From assembly GCA_964035575.1 (NCBI GenBank), contig OZ037928.1:806001-870000 (forward strand): 64,000 nt of DNA, written 5' to 3'. The stretch's first letter is position 1. Each line of letters opens with the position of its first letter. This DNA is from Rhynchopus sp. YZ270_cl-10. Lineage: Eukaryota; Euglenozoa; Diplonemea; Diplonemida; Diplonemidae. Under the pieces are notes generated by a model that did not search any database, was not told the origin of the DNA, and worked only from the letters and a program-made list of their open reading frames with translations. Positions 40,868-49,763 of this stretch are shown here, in pieces. A program made the position numbers and the translations under genes.

Positions 40868-42058
40868 TCATTGTGTGTGTCTCTGTCGTTTGCGGGCTTG
40901 CTCGGGGAATTCGTCTCTGCTGCGTTTCGGACGTTCTTCAACCACAAGCTTGCTCAGCTTCTCGCTTTTCCTTACTTTGTAGGACACAGCACTGCTGCAG
41001 CCGGAAAGGTAAATACTCGTCAACGAAGTGCATTTCGCGGCAAAAGAAGAACCTACGTCCTTAACCTTCTTCAGTGGTGAGAGATCAAGGGTGGTTAAAG
41101 CTTCGCAGTCGGAAAGAAATCCGACCTCAATCACCGTCACCCTGTTGAGTGGTGTCAGATCAAGGCTGGTTAAAGATTTGCAGCCGGAAAGAAAGCAACT
41201 CTCAATCCTCGTAACGATAGTAAGTGGTGTCAGATCAAGGCTGGTTAAAGCTTTGCAGCCGGAAAGAAATCCGAACTCAATCACCGTCACCCTGTTGAGT
41301 GCTGTCAGATCTAGGTTGGTTAAAGCTTCACAGTTGGAAAGAAAGTGCATCTCGATCTTCGTAACGTTGTGCAGTGGTGTCAGATCTAGGTTGGTTAAAG
41401 CTTCGCAGCCGTAAAGAAAGCAACTCTCAATCCTCGTAACGTTGGTAAGTGGTGTCAGATCAAGGCTGGTTAATGATTTGCATCCGTAAAGAAAGCTGCC
41501 TTCAATCTTCGTAACGTTGCTGAGTGGTGTCAGATCAAGGTTGGTTAAAGATGTGCAGTCGCAAAGAAAGTAACTGCCAATCCGCGTCACATTGCTCAAC
41601 CCAGACAGGTCAATACTTGTTAACGAGGTGCATTCCTGGAGGAACGAGTATCCAATCGATGTCACAAAGGACACAGCACTGAGATCAAGTCGCGTTAACG
41701 ATCCCTCCGCCAAGAACTCATCAGGAATAACAGTCGCAACCTCCGCCTGCAGAAGCAAACACGCAACCTCAGGATCCTCCACCTCCTCCAACCTATCTGG
41801 AGTCAGCTCAGTCTCACCCAACGCATGAAGCGCTGCAACAGCTTCGTACTTCATCGACTTCGTCAGCACGATTGTGTCACCAGCACTCAGCTGCGTCATG
41901 TCCTCTCCTTCGTCCTTCCCTCCGAAGCCCATGTGGAAGCTGTCCTCAGCCAACCCCGCTGCAGACGCCACCTTCTGCCGCATCGTCTCTGTTGTGTCAT
42001 CCTCACCCACCTCGATCACATACGAGTTGTCATCAAACCCATGGACCGTAACTTCCAT
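40868..42058 (-). CDS. Ubiquitin-like/LRR protein, paralogue 6 (396 aa)
   Basis: The only fully intact member of the MEVTV subfamily here. The head is MEVTVHGFDDNSYVIEVGED. About 10 repeat units follow and the tail is [18 protein letters not shown]. Several units repeat the same FLSGC...LTPLN-RVTVIE pattern, suggesting internal duplication of two-unit blocks. The start ATG has the context GACAAATGG. Upstream there is a 34-bp A run and the usual subfamily leader. Confidence 0.88.
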   Translation of the reverse strand: MEVTVHGFDDNSYVIEVGEDDTTETMRQKVASAAGLAEDSFHMGFGGKDEGEDMTQLSAGDTIVLTKSMKYEAVAALHALGETELTPDRLEEVEDPEVACLLLQAEVATVIPDEFLAEGSLTRLDLSAVSFVTSIGYSFLQECTSLTSIDLSGLSNVTRIGSYFLCDCTSLTNLDLTPLSNVTKIEGSFLYGCKSLTSLDLTPLTNVTRIESCFLYGCEALTNLDLTPLHNVTKIEMHFLSNCEALTNLDLTALNRVTVIEFGFLSGCKALTSLDLTPLTIVTRIESCFLSGCKSLTSLDLTPLNRVTVIEVGFLSDCEALTTLDLSPLKKVKDVGSSFAAKCTSLTSIYLSGCSSAVSYKVRKSEKLSKLVVEERPKRSRDEFPEQARKRQRHTQ

Positions 42059-42148
42059 TTGTCTTGTCTTTCTTCTTCTTTTTTGTGTCGCTCTGTTGCA
42101 GTGGTTAAGTTAGCGTTTTCTCCCGCCGAGACGGGTGTTCTGGATTTT

Positions 42149-42188
<40 letters not shown>

Positions 42189-42779
42189 TCTGAGCTTTCT
42201 CGCAGAGAGTGCAACACTCTGCTCAACCACCACTCCCTGGCTGACACTGAGTCACGCAGAGGAACGCTGAGTGTGGAAAGAGAATGGTAGTTCGTCAATG
42301 TGAACAAGTTTGTATTTCATTTTTTTGAATACTTTTGAAACATTGATACCATGCCAACACCTCTCTTTTGTCCACACAGTTCTTTCTCTCGAAAGTAGTT
42401 CTGTTGCGAAGTAAGTCGCGGTGTTCGGTCATCAGAAAGAAGGAAAATAAAAATGGGGTAAATGGGTAGTGTTGTTATCTATTCTGGGGGCCGTACAGGG
42501 ATGGGTGGTGGCGAAGGGACTATAGGGGGAGGAAGAGAAAGCGAAAGGATGCAGGCTAGTGAGTTGGGGAGGGGAGGGGGTTTTGAATGTGCATCATGAG
42601 GAAGGGTTTGTCTGAGGCTGTCCATCCCTGAGCACGTTTCATGAGGCGACAAAGCACCAAGCCGCTGGACTGCGAGGAACTGCATTCGGGGAGGTCCAAG
42701 ACGTATTGGCAGTCTAAATCCCGGACCCGAATCCCGGAAAAAAGAGAGGCGACTACACGTCGTCAATTTATCAATTATT

Positions 42780-42826
<47 letters not shown>

Positions 42827-42881
42827 TAAATTAGAAAAGGAAAACGCAAATACAAAAAAAGAAGGGGGAAAAATAACTATT
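42059..42881. other. LRR6 upstream region with TerD fragment and poly-A
   Basis: The subfamily leader is followed by a TerD fragment (42612-42727) and an A run of about 38 bp at 42781-42818. No gene is supported. Confidence 0.45.
42612..42727 (-). pseudogene. TerD-like gene fragment 3
   Basis: It matches the TerD-like coding region at about 27810-27925 (CATGAGGCGACAAAGCACCA, GGAACTGCATTCGGGGAGGT) without the internal deletion seen in fragments 1 and 2. It therefore marks a longer piece of the same breakpoint region. Confidence 0.75.
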
Positions 42882-43047
42882 TATTCACCTCCTTTTAGCG
42901 GGGTTTTATTTTGCGATAACTTCACGCATTTTTTTCCCAGGCGAGGGCTACTTAATTTGCCGAGCGAAGCGAGGCAAATTGAGTGCACGAGCCTGGGAAA
43001 AAAATAAGTGAAGTATCGCAAAATAATCCGCTAAAAGGAGGTGAATA
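42882..43047. repeat. Long imperfect palindrome (foldback)
   Basis: The arms TATTCACCTCCTTTTAGCG...TTTGCGATA and their complement meet around a GAGCGAAGCGAGGC centre. The arms are about 60 bp each. It is probably a foldback transposon; no target duplication was fixed. Confidence 0.65.
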
Positions 43048-43049
43048 CG

Positions 43050-43480
43050 TAATTTTATTTCACGGGAAATAAAGTATACGAAAGGATTTGGCACTTTTAG
43101 CGTGACTTATTTATTGTGCAATAACTAACGAGTATGTGTCCTCACAGGAAGCTCTCAGGGGGAAAAAAAAAAAAGAGCGTGAAAAAAAAAAAAAAAAAAG
43201 CTCTCATTACCCTCCCGCCAGCGCTACCGGGTCCCGCGGACCCCTAGATAGGCCCGCTGAGGGGCTGGCGGGATTGAGGAGGCTGGAGGGAGGCTAAAAA
43301 AGGCTGGACGGTCCCTCCAGCCCTACTACCTACATGTACCAAAATTTAGCGTGAAATTATCATTAAATAAAATCCCGCTAAAAGTGCCAAATCCTTCGTA
43401 TACTTTATTTCCCAGTGGAATAAAAAGACAAAAAATAAATCTGGAGTTTTAAACGTTTTTAGCGAAAAGGATCTACCCTG
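43050..43480. mobile_element. Inverted-repeat block ending in an H1-like hAT terminus
   Basis: Arms of about 50 bp (AAATAAAGTATACGAAAGGATTTGGCAC... and the complement ending near 43425) enclose a GC-rich core with a CCGCCAGC/GCTGGCGG stem. At 43441-43480 the sequence CGTTTTTAGCGAAAAGGATC, TACCCTG matches the right terminus of H1. The matching left end was not found, so this may be a truncated or nested relative. Confidence 0.5.
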
Positions 43481-43557
43481 AAGGAAAGCGCAAAAAAACG
43501 GGTGTCCAAAATTTGTTTTTGTGAGGCAGTGCTCGATGAACAGGCTACAGGAGCAAT

Positions 43558-43789
43558 GAAGATCAAACTTGGAAGATTGAATGGGCCTCTCTCGTGCGCA
43601 CACATCTTACTGGTTGCATCTTTCTTCGAGATAGGGGAGGTAACGGTACACAAAAACCCCTTTAGGAGGTGGGCAAGTGAAAGGGGCATTATTTCGCATC
43701 CACTTGACGTTTGGATAAAGAAAAACAGAGACAATCTTGAAGGGCACGGGAAGGGGGCAGTAATTTTGGATGGCAAAAAAATAAAATAA
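43558..43789 (+). other. Possible small ORF, uncertain
   Basis: An ATG-started frame on the plus strand encodes 77 residues (MKIKLGRLNGPLSCAHILLV... to ILDGKKIK) of ordinary composition. It would be the only plus-strand gene in the window, and it abuts the hAT-like terminus. It may be a piece of a captured gene or chance. No family is recognised. Confidence 0.2.
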
Positions 43790-43919
43790 AAATGGGGGTT
43801 GTCAGGTACATATACAGGACACACAGTGGTTGCACACATCTTGCAACACTTTGCCGTGTGTATTTTGAGAGCAAACGTGGGTAGTTCCAAAGAGCGGAAC
43901 CTTGCCCATAAACGGAGTG

Positions 43920-44069
43920 GGGTAAGCAGGGAATCGAACCCTGGACCTCTCGCCCAAAGCGAGTATCATGCCACTAAGCCACTAAGCCACTAAGCCACTA
44001 AGCCACTAAGCCACTAAGCCACTAAGCCACTAAGCCACTAAGCCACTAAGCCACTACAGCGAAACACCC
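43920..44069 (-). tRNA. tRNA-Pro(TGG)-like sequence with an expanded D-arm, probably a pseudogene
   Basis: The minus strand reads GGGTGTTTCGCTGTAGTGG, then repeats of GGCTTAGT, then GGCATGATACTCGC, TTTGGGCGAGAGGTC, CAGGGTTCGATTCCCTG, CTTACCCC. The T-arm is perfect and the anticodon region is closest to tRNA-Pro(TGG), but relative to a normal arm two bases appear to be missing after TTTGGG. The acceptor stem pairs only partly. The 8-bp unit CCACTAAG is repeated about ten times inside the D-arm. A functional tRNA is unlikely. Confidence 0.5.
43970..44055 (+). repeat. Microsatellite (CCACTAAG)n, about 10 copies
   Basis: 8-bp tandem array whose unit equals the D-arm segment of the surrounding tRNA-like sequence. 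It therefore arose by local expansion of the D-arm. Confidence 0.9.
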
Positions 44070-44300
44070 AGAGAGCACTTCATTGGCCTACACACGGCCC
44101 CCACGAGGGGGAGGCTGTATCCATGATACATAACAAAGAAGTTGAAAAGCGCACAACGCTTCGCCGTTACATCGGCGAACGCAGCGGCACTAAAAAATAA
44201 AATATACACACAACATCGCTAAAACAAACATGGGACAAAAAAAAAAAACACACACACTTTCTTCTGCATAACACCTCTGTAACACCCCCCCGAACCCCCA

Positions 44301-45443
44301 TCAGTGGTTAAATGACACTCCATCTGCTAGACACCCACCACCACCACCCACCCCTCTACTCGAACTGTGCACGGAGGCACAACTTGGAGAGAACGCTGGC
44401 CTCAGGTCTGTCGGGAGTTCCATGGGGAGCTGTGGCGGCCGTCGCCGACGATGTTCTTCCATTTGTTCTTCGCGGGATTTAACACGGTGCAGACGGTTTG
44501 GTGATGTGTCTTTGGAGATTGCATCCTTCAACCCGCTGAGCATGGCTCCACTTCCATTTGACATATGACCCCCAGACATCCCCCTGACACTTCTTATAGG
44601 TGTCACATCGGTACTACGTGACCATCCATCCGGTAAAGGAGAGTTGTCTGTCACTGGGTAATGCGGTTTTTGTTGATGCTGTACCGCCAGATTCTCCTGA
44701 CGTTCATAACGGAGCGCGCGACTTACCACCGGTTCAATTCTCCTGATTGGCGACCCCTCGGGGTCGCTTGCCCGCATCCCCCTCGCGCACCCTGCGTTCT
44801 TTGCCCTCATCTTATCCTTTAAAAACCCTTCCACCTCCACAGGACGACCAAAATTGAATTCAGAAGGGTCATAGCAAGGAGGGGTTGGAGGCTGTGGTGA
44901 CTCTCTTCTCTGGTTTTCACGGTGGGGGAGGGAGAGGGTTTTGTGCGGGCGGGACGGAGAAACTGTTCGAATATGCGATGAATGGTGGTGCGACCGTCTA
45001 TTCCTCGCGACATCCGACCCACCGGACAGACCCCACGCATGCACCAACGCATCAGGAGGGTCTGTCCCCGCCCCCATCCCGACCCCTAGCTCTGGTGACA
45101 AATTCGTTCGTCTCGGCGGCGAAGTTCTGGGGTGCTGAAACTGGTCGTACAGCTTGTCACCCCGATGCGGGTCTACGAAGTACATGCCTCCCTTGGCTGG
45201 GGGGAGGGCGTCCTTTTGTGGCAGTTTATGACGACGTTCTCTGGCAAGGTAGTGTCTCGGGCCTGCCTGCTGTTTGCGGAGTCTGTACGCAGTGTCGTTG
45301 CCGCAGCCCTGTACCTCCTTCTCTGCAAGCAGTGTCGTCAGGTGCATGCGTTCCAGCTCCTTTTCTGCAAGCATGCGCCGCTCCCGTTCGATCTCCAGCT
45401 CATCCCGGAGGGACCATACGGCCTCTCGCTCGATTCGTTCCAT
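44301..45443 (-). CDS. Unknown protein with an N-terminal coiled coil (380 aa)
   Basis: Single open frame from the ATG at 45443. Residues 1-46 form a charged helix with heptad character (MERIEREAVWSLRDELEIER, then ERRMLAEKELERMHL). The remainder is rich in Pro, Ser, Arg and His and looks disordered, with repeated S-P motifs (TSPPRR, VSPSRP, TSPNR) that could be phosphorylated. A glycine run (GVGGGGG) lies near the end. Codon use and the lack of stops over 1.1 kb support a gene. I do not recognise a family; a cytoskeletal or flagellar scaffold is one possibility only. Confidence 0.65.
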   Translation of the reverse strand: MERIEREAVWSLRDELEIERERRMLAEKELERMHLTTLLAEKEVQGCGNDTAYRLRKQQAGPRHYLARERRHKLPQKDALPPAKGGMYFVDPHRGDKLYDQFQHPRTSPPRRTNLSPELGVGMGAGTDPPDALVHAWGLSGGSDVARNRRSHHHSSHIRTVSPSRPHKTLSLPHRENQRRESPQPPTPPCYDPSEFNFGRPVEVEGFLKDKMRAKNAGCARGMRASDPEGSPIRRIEPVVSRALRYERQENLAVQHQQKPHYPVTDNSPLPDGWSRSTDVTPIRSVRGMSGGHMSNGSGAMLSGLKDAISKDTSPNRLHRVKSREEQMEEHRRRRPPQLPMELPTDLRPAFSPSCASVHSSSRGVGGGGGCLADGVSFNH

Positions 45444-45987
45444 GAGGGGAAGAGAGGGGGAAGAGGGGGATTTGAAAATGTTTTTTTGTATGTTTTGAAC
45501 GTGCTTTTGTGCTCTGTTTAATTTTGCTTGATAGTTTTGTAGACGTGGAGTTGGAGAGGAAGGGCGCGTTACTTTGTACGAGATTACGACTTATCCTCTT
45601 TCTCAGCCACTGTCAAATGTCCTTTGTTATTTGTTTGTTTATTTGCGGGGGGAAGAGAGGAGGGGGAGGGGGAGGGGGAGGGAGGGGGCAGGTGTGTCAG
45701 AGGGGATGGGGTCTGTATAGTGTTGATGAGAGGGGCGAATGTGGAAGCCGAAACAACCCAAAACAAAATCCAACAAAAAAAATCTGATGAAGATGGTGTG
45801 GTGATCTGGTGAGGGTAGAGACTGAAACATAAACGGACACCCGGCCAACCAGGACAAAAGCCTGAGGAAAATCAAATAAATATTCTGCCAAATAGCAGTG
45901 TGCGTGCCATGTCAAATCAAAAGAACGGTAGTCTCCATCAAAGATCTCCCAACATGCAGCGAAGCTGCTCCGCTAAAGCGTGTTTCA
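45444..45987. other. Upstream region of the coiled-coil gene
   Basis: 45477-45652 is duplicated at 63382-63556 (CGTGCTTTTGTGCTCTGTTT, GAGAGGAAGGGCGCGTTACT). The rest is G-rich and holds no supported gene. Confidence 0.5.
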
Positions 45988-46378
45988 GGGAGGGAGAGGG
46001 AGAGGGAGAGGGAGAGGGAGAGGGAGAGGGAGAGGGAGAGGGAGAGGGAGAGGGAGAGGGAGAGGGAGAGGGAGAGGGAGAGGGAGAGGGAGAGGGAGAG
46101 GGAGAGGGAGAGGGAGAGGGAGAGGGAGAGGGAGAGGGAGAGGGAGAGGGAGAGGGAGAGGGAGAGGGAGAGGGAGAGGGAGAGGGAGAGGGAGAGGGAG
46201 AGGGAGAGGGAGAGGGAGAGGGAGAGGGAGAGGGAGAGGGAGAGGGAGAGGGAGAGGGAGAGGGAGAGGGAGAGGGAGAGGGAGAGGGAGAGGGAGAGGG
46301 AGAGGGAGAGGGAGAGGGAGAGGGAGAGGGAGAGGGAGAGGGAGAGGGAGAGGGAGAGGGAGAGGGAGAGGGAGAGGG
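45988..46378 (+). repeat. Microsatellite (GGGAGA)n, array 1
   Basis: About 65 nearly perfect copies over 390 bp. The purine strand is the plus strand; the strand collinear with the genes is (TCTCCC)n. The long RG, EGE and PL frames it opens are artefacts. Confidence 0.95.
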
Positions 46379-46707
46379 GGGTCCGGAAAGATAAAAAGAC
46401 CAGTCTTTATTCTTTGCTCAAAGTCAAACAAGTATGTGTTGAAGAGAAAAAGCCCCCCCCCCTAACCAAAAACAAACCCGATGTGAAGTAAAACGTACGG
46501 GGGAGGAGAAACACACCGACTAGGGAATCAAAAATTGAAAATCCTGATGAAGGAGGTGTTGTTTATTCCCGGTCCCCTTCCAACCTTACCGTAAGTAAGT
46601 GGTAGAAAATATCAAAAAGTGAGAGGAATTGTCGCTATTATTTTTATGTCTTTTTATCCGAACCCCCCAATCCGCAGCAAAGCTGCTCAAACAAGTTTGA
46701 TTGTGAG

Positions 46708-47518
46708 GAGAGGGAGAGGGAGAGAGAGAGAGAGAGGGAGAGGGAGAGGGAGAGGGAGAGGGAGAGGGAGAGGGAGAGGGAGAGGGAGAGGGAGAGGGAG
46801 AGGGAGAGGGAGAGGGAGAGGGAGAGGGAGAGGGAGAGGGAGAGGGAGAGGGAGAGGGAGAGGGAGAGGGAGAGGGAGAGGGAGAGGGAGAGGGAGAGGG
46901 AGAGGGAGAGGGAGAGGGAGAGGGAGAGGGAGAGGGAGAGGGAGAGAGAGAGAGAGAGGGAGAGGGAGAGGGAGAGGGAGAGGGAGAGGGAGAGGGAGAG
47001 GGAGAGGGAGAGGGAGAGGGAGAGGGAGAGGGAGAGGGAGAGGGAGAGGGAGAGGGAGAGGGAGAGGGAGAGGGAGAGGGAGAGGGAGAGGGAGAGGGAG
47101 AGGGAGAGGGAGAGGGAGAGGGAGAGGGAGAGGGAGAGGGAGAGGGAGAGGGAGAGGGAGAGGGAGAGGGAGAGGGAGAGGGAGAGGGAGAGGGAGAGGG
47201 AGAGGGAGAGGGAGAGGGAGAGGGAGAGGGAGAGGGAGAGGGAGAGGGAGAGGGAGAGGGAGAGGGAGAGGGAGAGGGAGAGGGAGAGGGAGAGGGAGAG
47301 GGAGAGGGAGAGGGAGAGGGAGAGGGAGAGGGAGAGGGAGAGGGAGAGGGAGAGGGAGAGGGAGAGGGAGAGGGAGAGGGAGAGGGAGAGGGAGAGGGAG
47401 AGGGAGAGGGAGAGGGAGAGGGAGAGGGAGAGGGAGAGGGAGAGGGAGAGGGAGAGGGAGAGGGAGAGGGAGAGGGAGAGGGAGAGGGAGAGGGAGAGGG
47501 AGAGGGAGAGGGAGAGGG
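46708..47518 (+). repeat. Microsatellite (GGGAGA)n, array 2
   Basis: About 135 copies over 810 bp, with two GAGAGAGAGAGA interruptions (near 46723 and 46946) spaced by about 223 bp. Unique DNA at 46379-46707 separates it from array 1, and both arrays are preceded by a related GCAGCRAAGCTGCTC sequence, so the whole segment may be duplicated. Confidence 0.95.
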
Positions 47519-48013
47519 AAGACCGCGCTGGATGATGGGGGGTGACATGATAGGTTCACGTGACGGGTCGCATGCTAAAAAATGCTATCATGTGAACCGG
47601 TAAATCCCCCATCATGTTGAACCACCAATGTGACCCATCCATACAGGAATGTTCTTCGCATTCTTCCTTCATTGCCATGCGCTAAAAACGCAGCTCAGAG
47701 TCAATCGGCTTACAATGAAACCACATGGCAAACCATTTCCTTCATGCACCGTTTGGCCAATGTCTTTGGGGGGAGAGAGAGGTGATAATGATAATATACT
47801 TCAACATGTCATTTTTTCTATGCGAGAGCGTTTATCAATACAGGTATAAGTACAATGTTTGGGCGGGAGGAGGTTTAAAAGGTAGGGGAAAGAAAGAAAA
47901 AAAAGGTTCGTCAGATGATCCTAAGCCTCTCGTGCTTAGTCATCTTTGAAAAAAGAGAAAAAATGGGGGATTGGAGAGGAAGATACGAAGGTAGGTGGGG
48001 GGAAAAAAGCCAC

Positions 48014-48050
<37 letters not shown>

Positions 48051-48136
48051 GAGATGTTATGTTCAAAAGTGTGTCATTTTACATATCATATCAAAAAACC
48101 TTAGCAACATCATCGTGCACTCCTCCCCTCTCCCTT
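47519..48136. other. Intergenic with a small inverted repeat and a hairpin module
   Basis: 47531-47617 contains the imperfect inverted repeat GATGATGGGGGG...TTCACGTGA and ATGTGAACC...CCCCCATCAT, a likely MITE. A hairpin module lies at 47907 and an A run at 48015-48048. No gene is supported. Confidence 0.45.
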
Positions 48137-49237
48137 TCACAACGGCCTCTCCACTTTGGCTTGCTTCACGGAGGTTCTATAGGCTTCCAACGCCTCTTGC
48201 GCACTTGACAACGTTGGACGAGCACTCAGCGTCTTGACGTCCCCTCTGAGCCGCTCCACTGCCTTGGTGAGATCGTCCTTCAGGGTCACCAGGCTGCTTG
48301 GTGACGACAACGCTCCAGGTCGTGATAGTGATGCTGGCGACATCACTGCATCTTCTTCGCCCCTTACTGAACTCCCCGCACAGACTGGGGAGATGGAGAG
48401 TCGGTTGTGGGATAACAGCGATTCGTGCGCGTGGGGTGACTTTTCTAGGGGTTTCAGCATCCTGGGCGTGCGATCTATCAGAGGGGCTGGGGGTAGTGCG
48501 GAAGTGAGTTCTGCAGAATGTGTGTGTCGTAGTCTCTGCAGCTCCGCAGCGAAGTGGTCCTCGCGTGACGCCATGCAGGCCTGCACCTCCTTCTGCCAGC
48601 GTACTGTTTCTTCTTCGTATTGTGCGACCTTTGCTCGTGTCGCTTCGCGTTCTTGCTTGAGGAAATGGATTTCCTCGTTGAGGCGCGCCACCTCAGGTTT
48701 CCACGTAGTTTGGATTTCTCGTTGTGCGTCCTTGATGAGGGCCTGGCTTTGCTGTGTGGCGTACCGTGCCCTCCCGTCGGCTGCTTGCAGGTCCGTGCGT
48801 TTCTGGGTTTCCTCCTTTAAGGCAGTGCGCAGCTGCGCCACCTCCTGTTCCAAGGCCATGAGGTCTCTCTCCTGTTCGTGAAGCATGTCGTTGCGCAGGT
48901 CGTGGTGTTTAGAGGTGGATGAGGTAATGGCGCGAAGACGCTCTGCTTCGCCTTTTAATCGGATGTTCTCGTCGGTCAGTGTTTTGACCAACCCTTGATG
49001 TGCGTTGACTGCAGCTTCAGACGCAAAAGCGGTGACTGCGTTGCCATGGTGCACGGTAGCAGTCGTGACATGATGAACTGGAGCTTCATGCACAGCCTCC
49101 CCAGGTGTGCTCGTCGCCACACCACCCGGGTGTGCCAAAGACGTCACCACGCAAGACGACGACGACCTCGGGGAGTTCAACACTATAGAAGGCGAAGTGC
49201 CCAACCCTTCATTCACCTCGATCACATAGCTGGGCAT
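48137..49237 (-). CDS. Coiled-coil protein (366 aa)
   Basis: The start at 49237 gives MPSYVIEVNEGLGTSP. A Ser/Thr/Val-rich N-terminal third is followed by a strong coiled coil at about residues 85-250 (ENIRLKGEAERLRAI; LEQEVAQLRTALKEETQKRT; RLNEEIHFLKQEREATRAK). A Ser/Pro-rich linker and a second short helix near the end (LTKAVERLRGDVKTLSARPT) follow. The product ends EAYRTSVKQAKVERPL. An upstream in-frame ATG exists but adds low-complexity residues. The family is not recognised; centriolar, basal-body or tethering proteins have such a shape. Confidence 0.72.
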   Translation of the reverse strand: MPSYVIEVNEGLGTSPSIVLNSPRSSSSCVVTSLAHPGGVATSTPGEAVHEAPVHHVTTATVHHGNAVTAFASEAAVNAHQGLVKTLTDENIRLKGEAERLRAITSSTSKHHDLRNDMLHEQERDLMALEQEVAQLRTALKEETQKRTDLQAADGRARYATQQSQALIKDAQREIQTTWKPEVARLNEEIHFLKQEREATRAKVAQYEEETVRWQKEVQACMASREDHFAAELQRLRHTHSAELTSALPPAPLIDRTPRMLKPLEKSPHAHESLLSHNRLSISPVCAGSSVRGEEDAVMSPASLSRPGALSSPSSLVTLKDDLTKAVERLRGDVKTLSARPTLSSAQEALEAYRTSVKQAKVERPL

Positions 49238-49763
49238 CAAAGGGGAAGGGAAGGGGAAGACCAGGGTCGTCACACCGACAGCCTGCCAGGTGATATGGGG
49301 AGGGGGGATCAAGCGTGGCGGTGAAGAATTCCTGTATGTGTAGGTTTGAAAAGCAAAGGGTGGGTTGAGTGTCCCGAGGAGGGGCGACACCCGCCAAATC
49401 GTGTGTTTTGATAACAGATTTAGAGTGGGCAACGTCTGAACGGTGTAGACCACTAAATGTGTTGGACGCAGGGTACGTGGGAAGGGGGTGTCTGCCTGGG
49501 CATACTGGTTGCATCAAACCAATAATGATAAAAGAAACCCCCAGAGGAGAGGTTGTGGCGAAGTCGTTACTTCGTCCCTATCCCCTTGTTCCCCTTGTTC
49601 CCCTTGTTCCCTACTCAACCCCTTTCCCTGCTTTGTGCCTCCCATGTTTTTGGGGTCTTTTTAGTTTGTGGAGGCGAGTAGAGTAGGCAGTACCTACCGG
49701 CCCTTCCCCACCTCCCTTCTTCCCGTCCTTCCCTTTATCCCCTCCCACCAGCACACCACGTCG
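49238..49763. other. Intergenic, LRR7 downstream region
   Basis: It holds an AACAGATTTAGAGTGGGCAA block also seen near 9608 and 22330, four copies of the CCCCTTGTT motif (49572-49612), and the LRR 3' flank with a small deletion. No gene is supported. Confidence 0.5.

Noticed and set aside
45898-47559. Open frames up to 320 residues rich in RG, EGE, PS or PL
   Set aside because: Products of the GGGAGA arrays on both strands, without conserved ends or a plausible gene start.
49189-49237. Homology between the start of the coiled-coil gene (SYVIEV) and the LRR head (SYVIEVGED)
   Set aside because: Only about six residues match and the following sequence diverges at once; probably chance.
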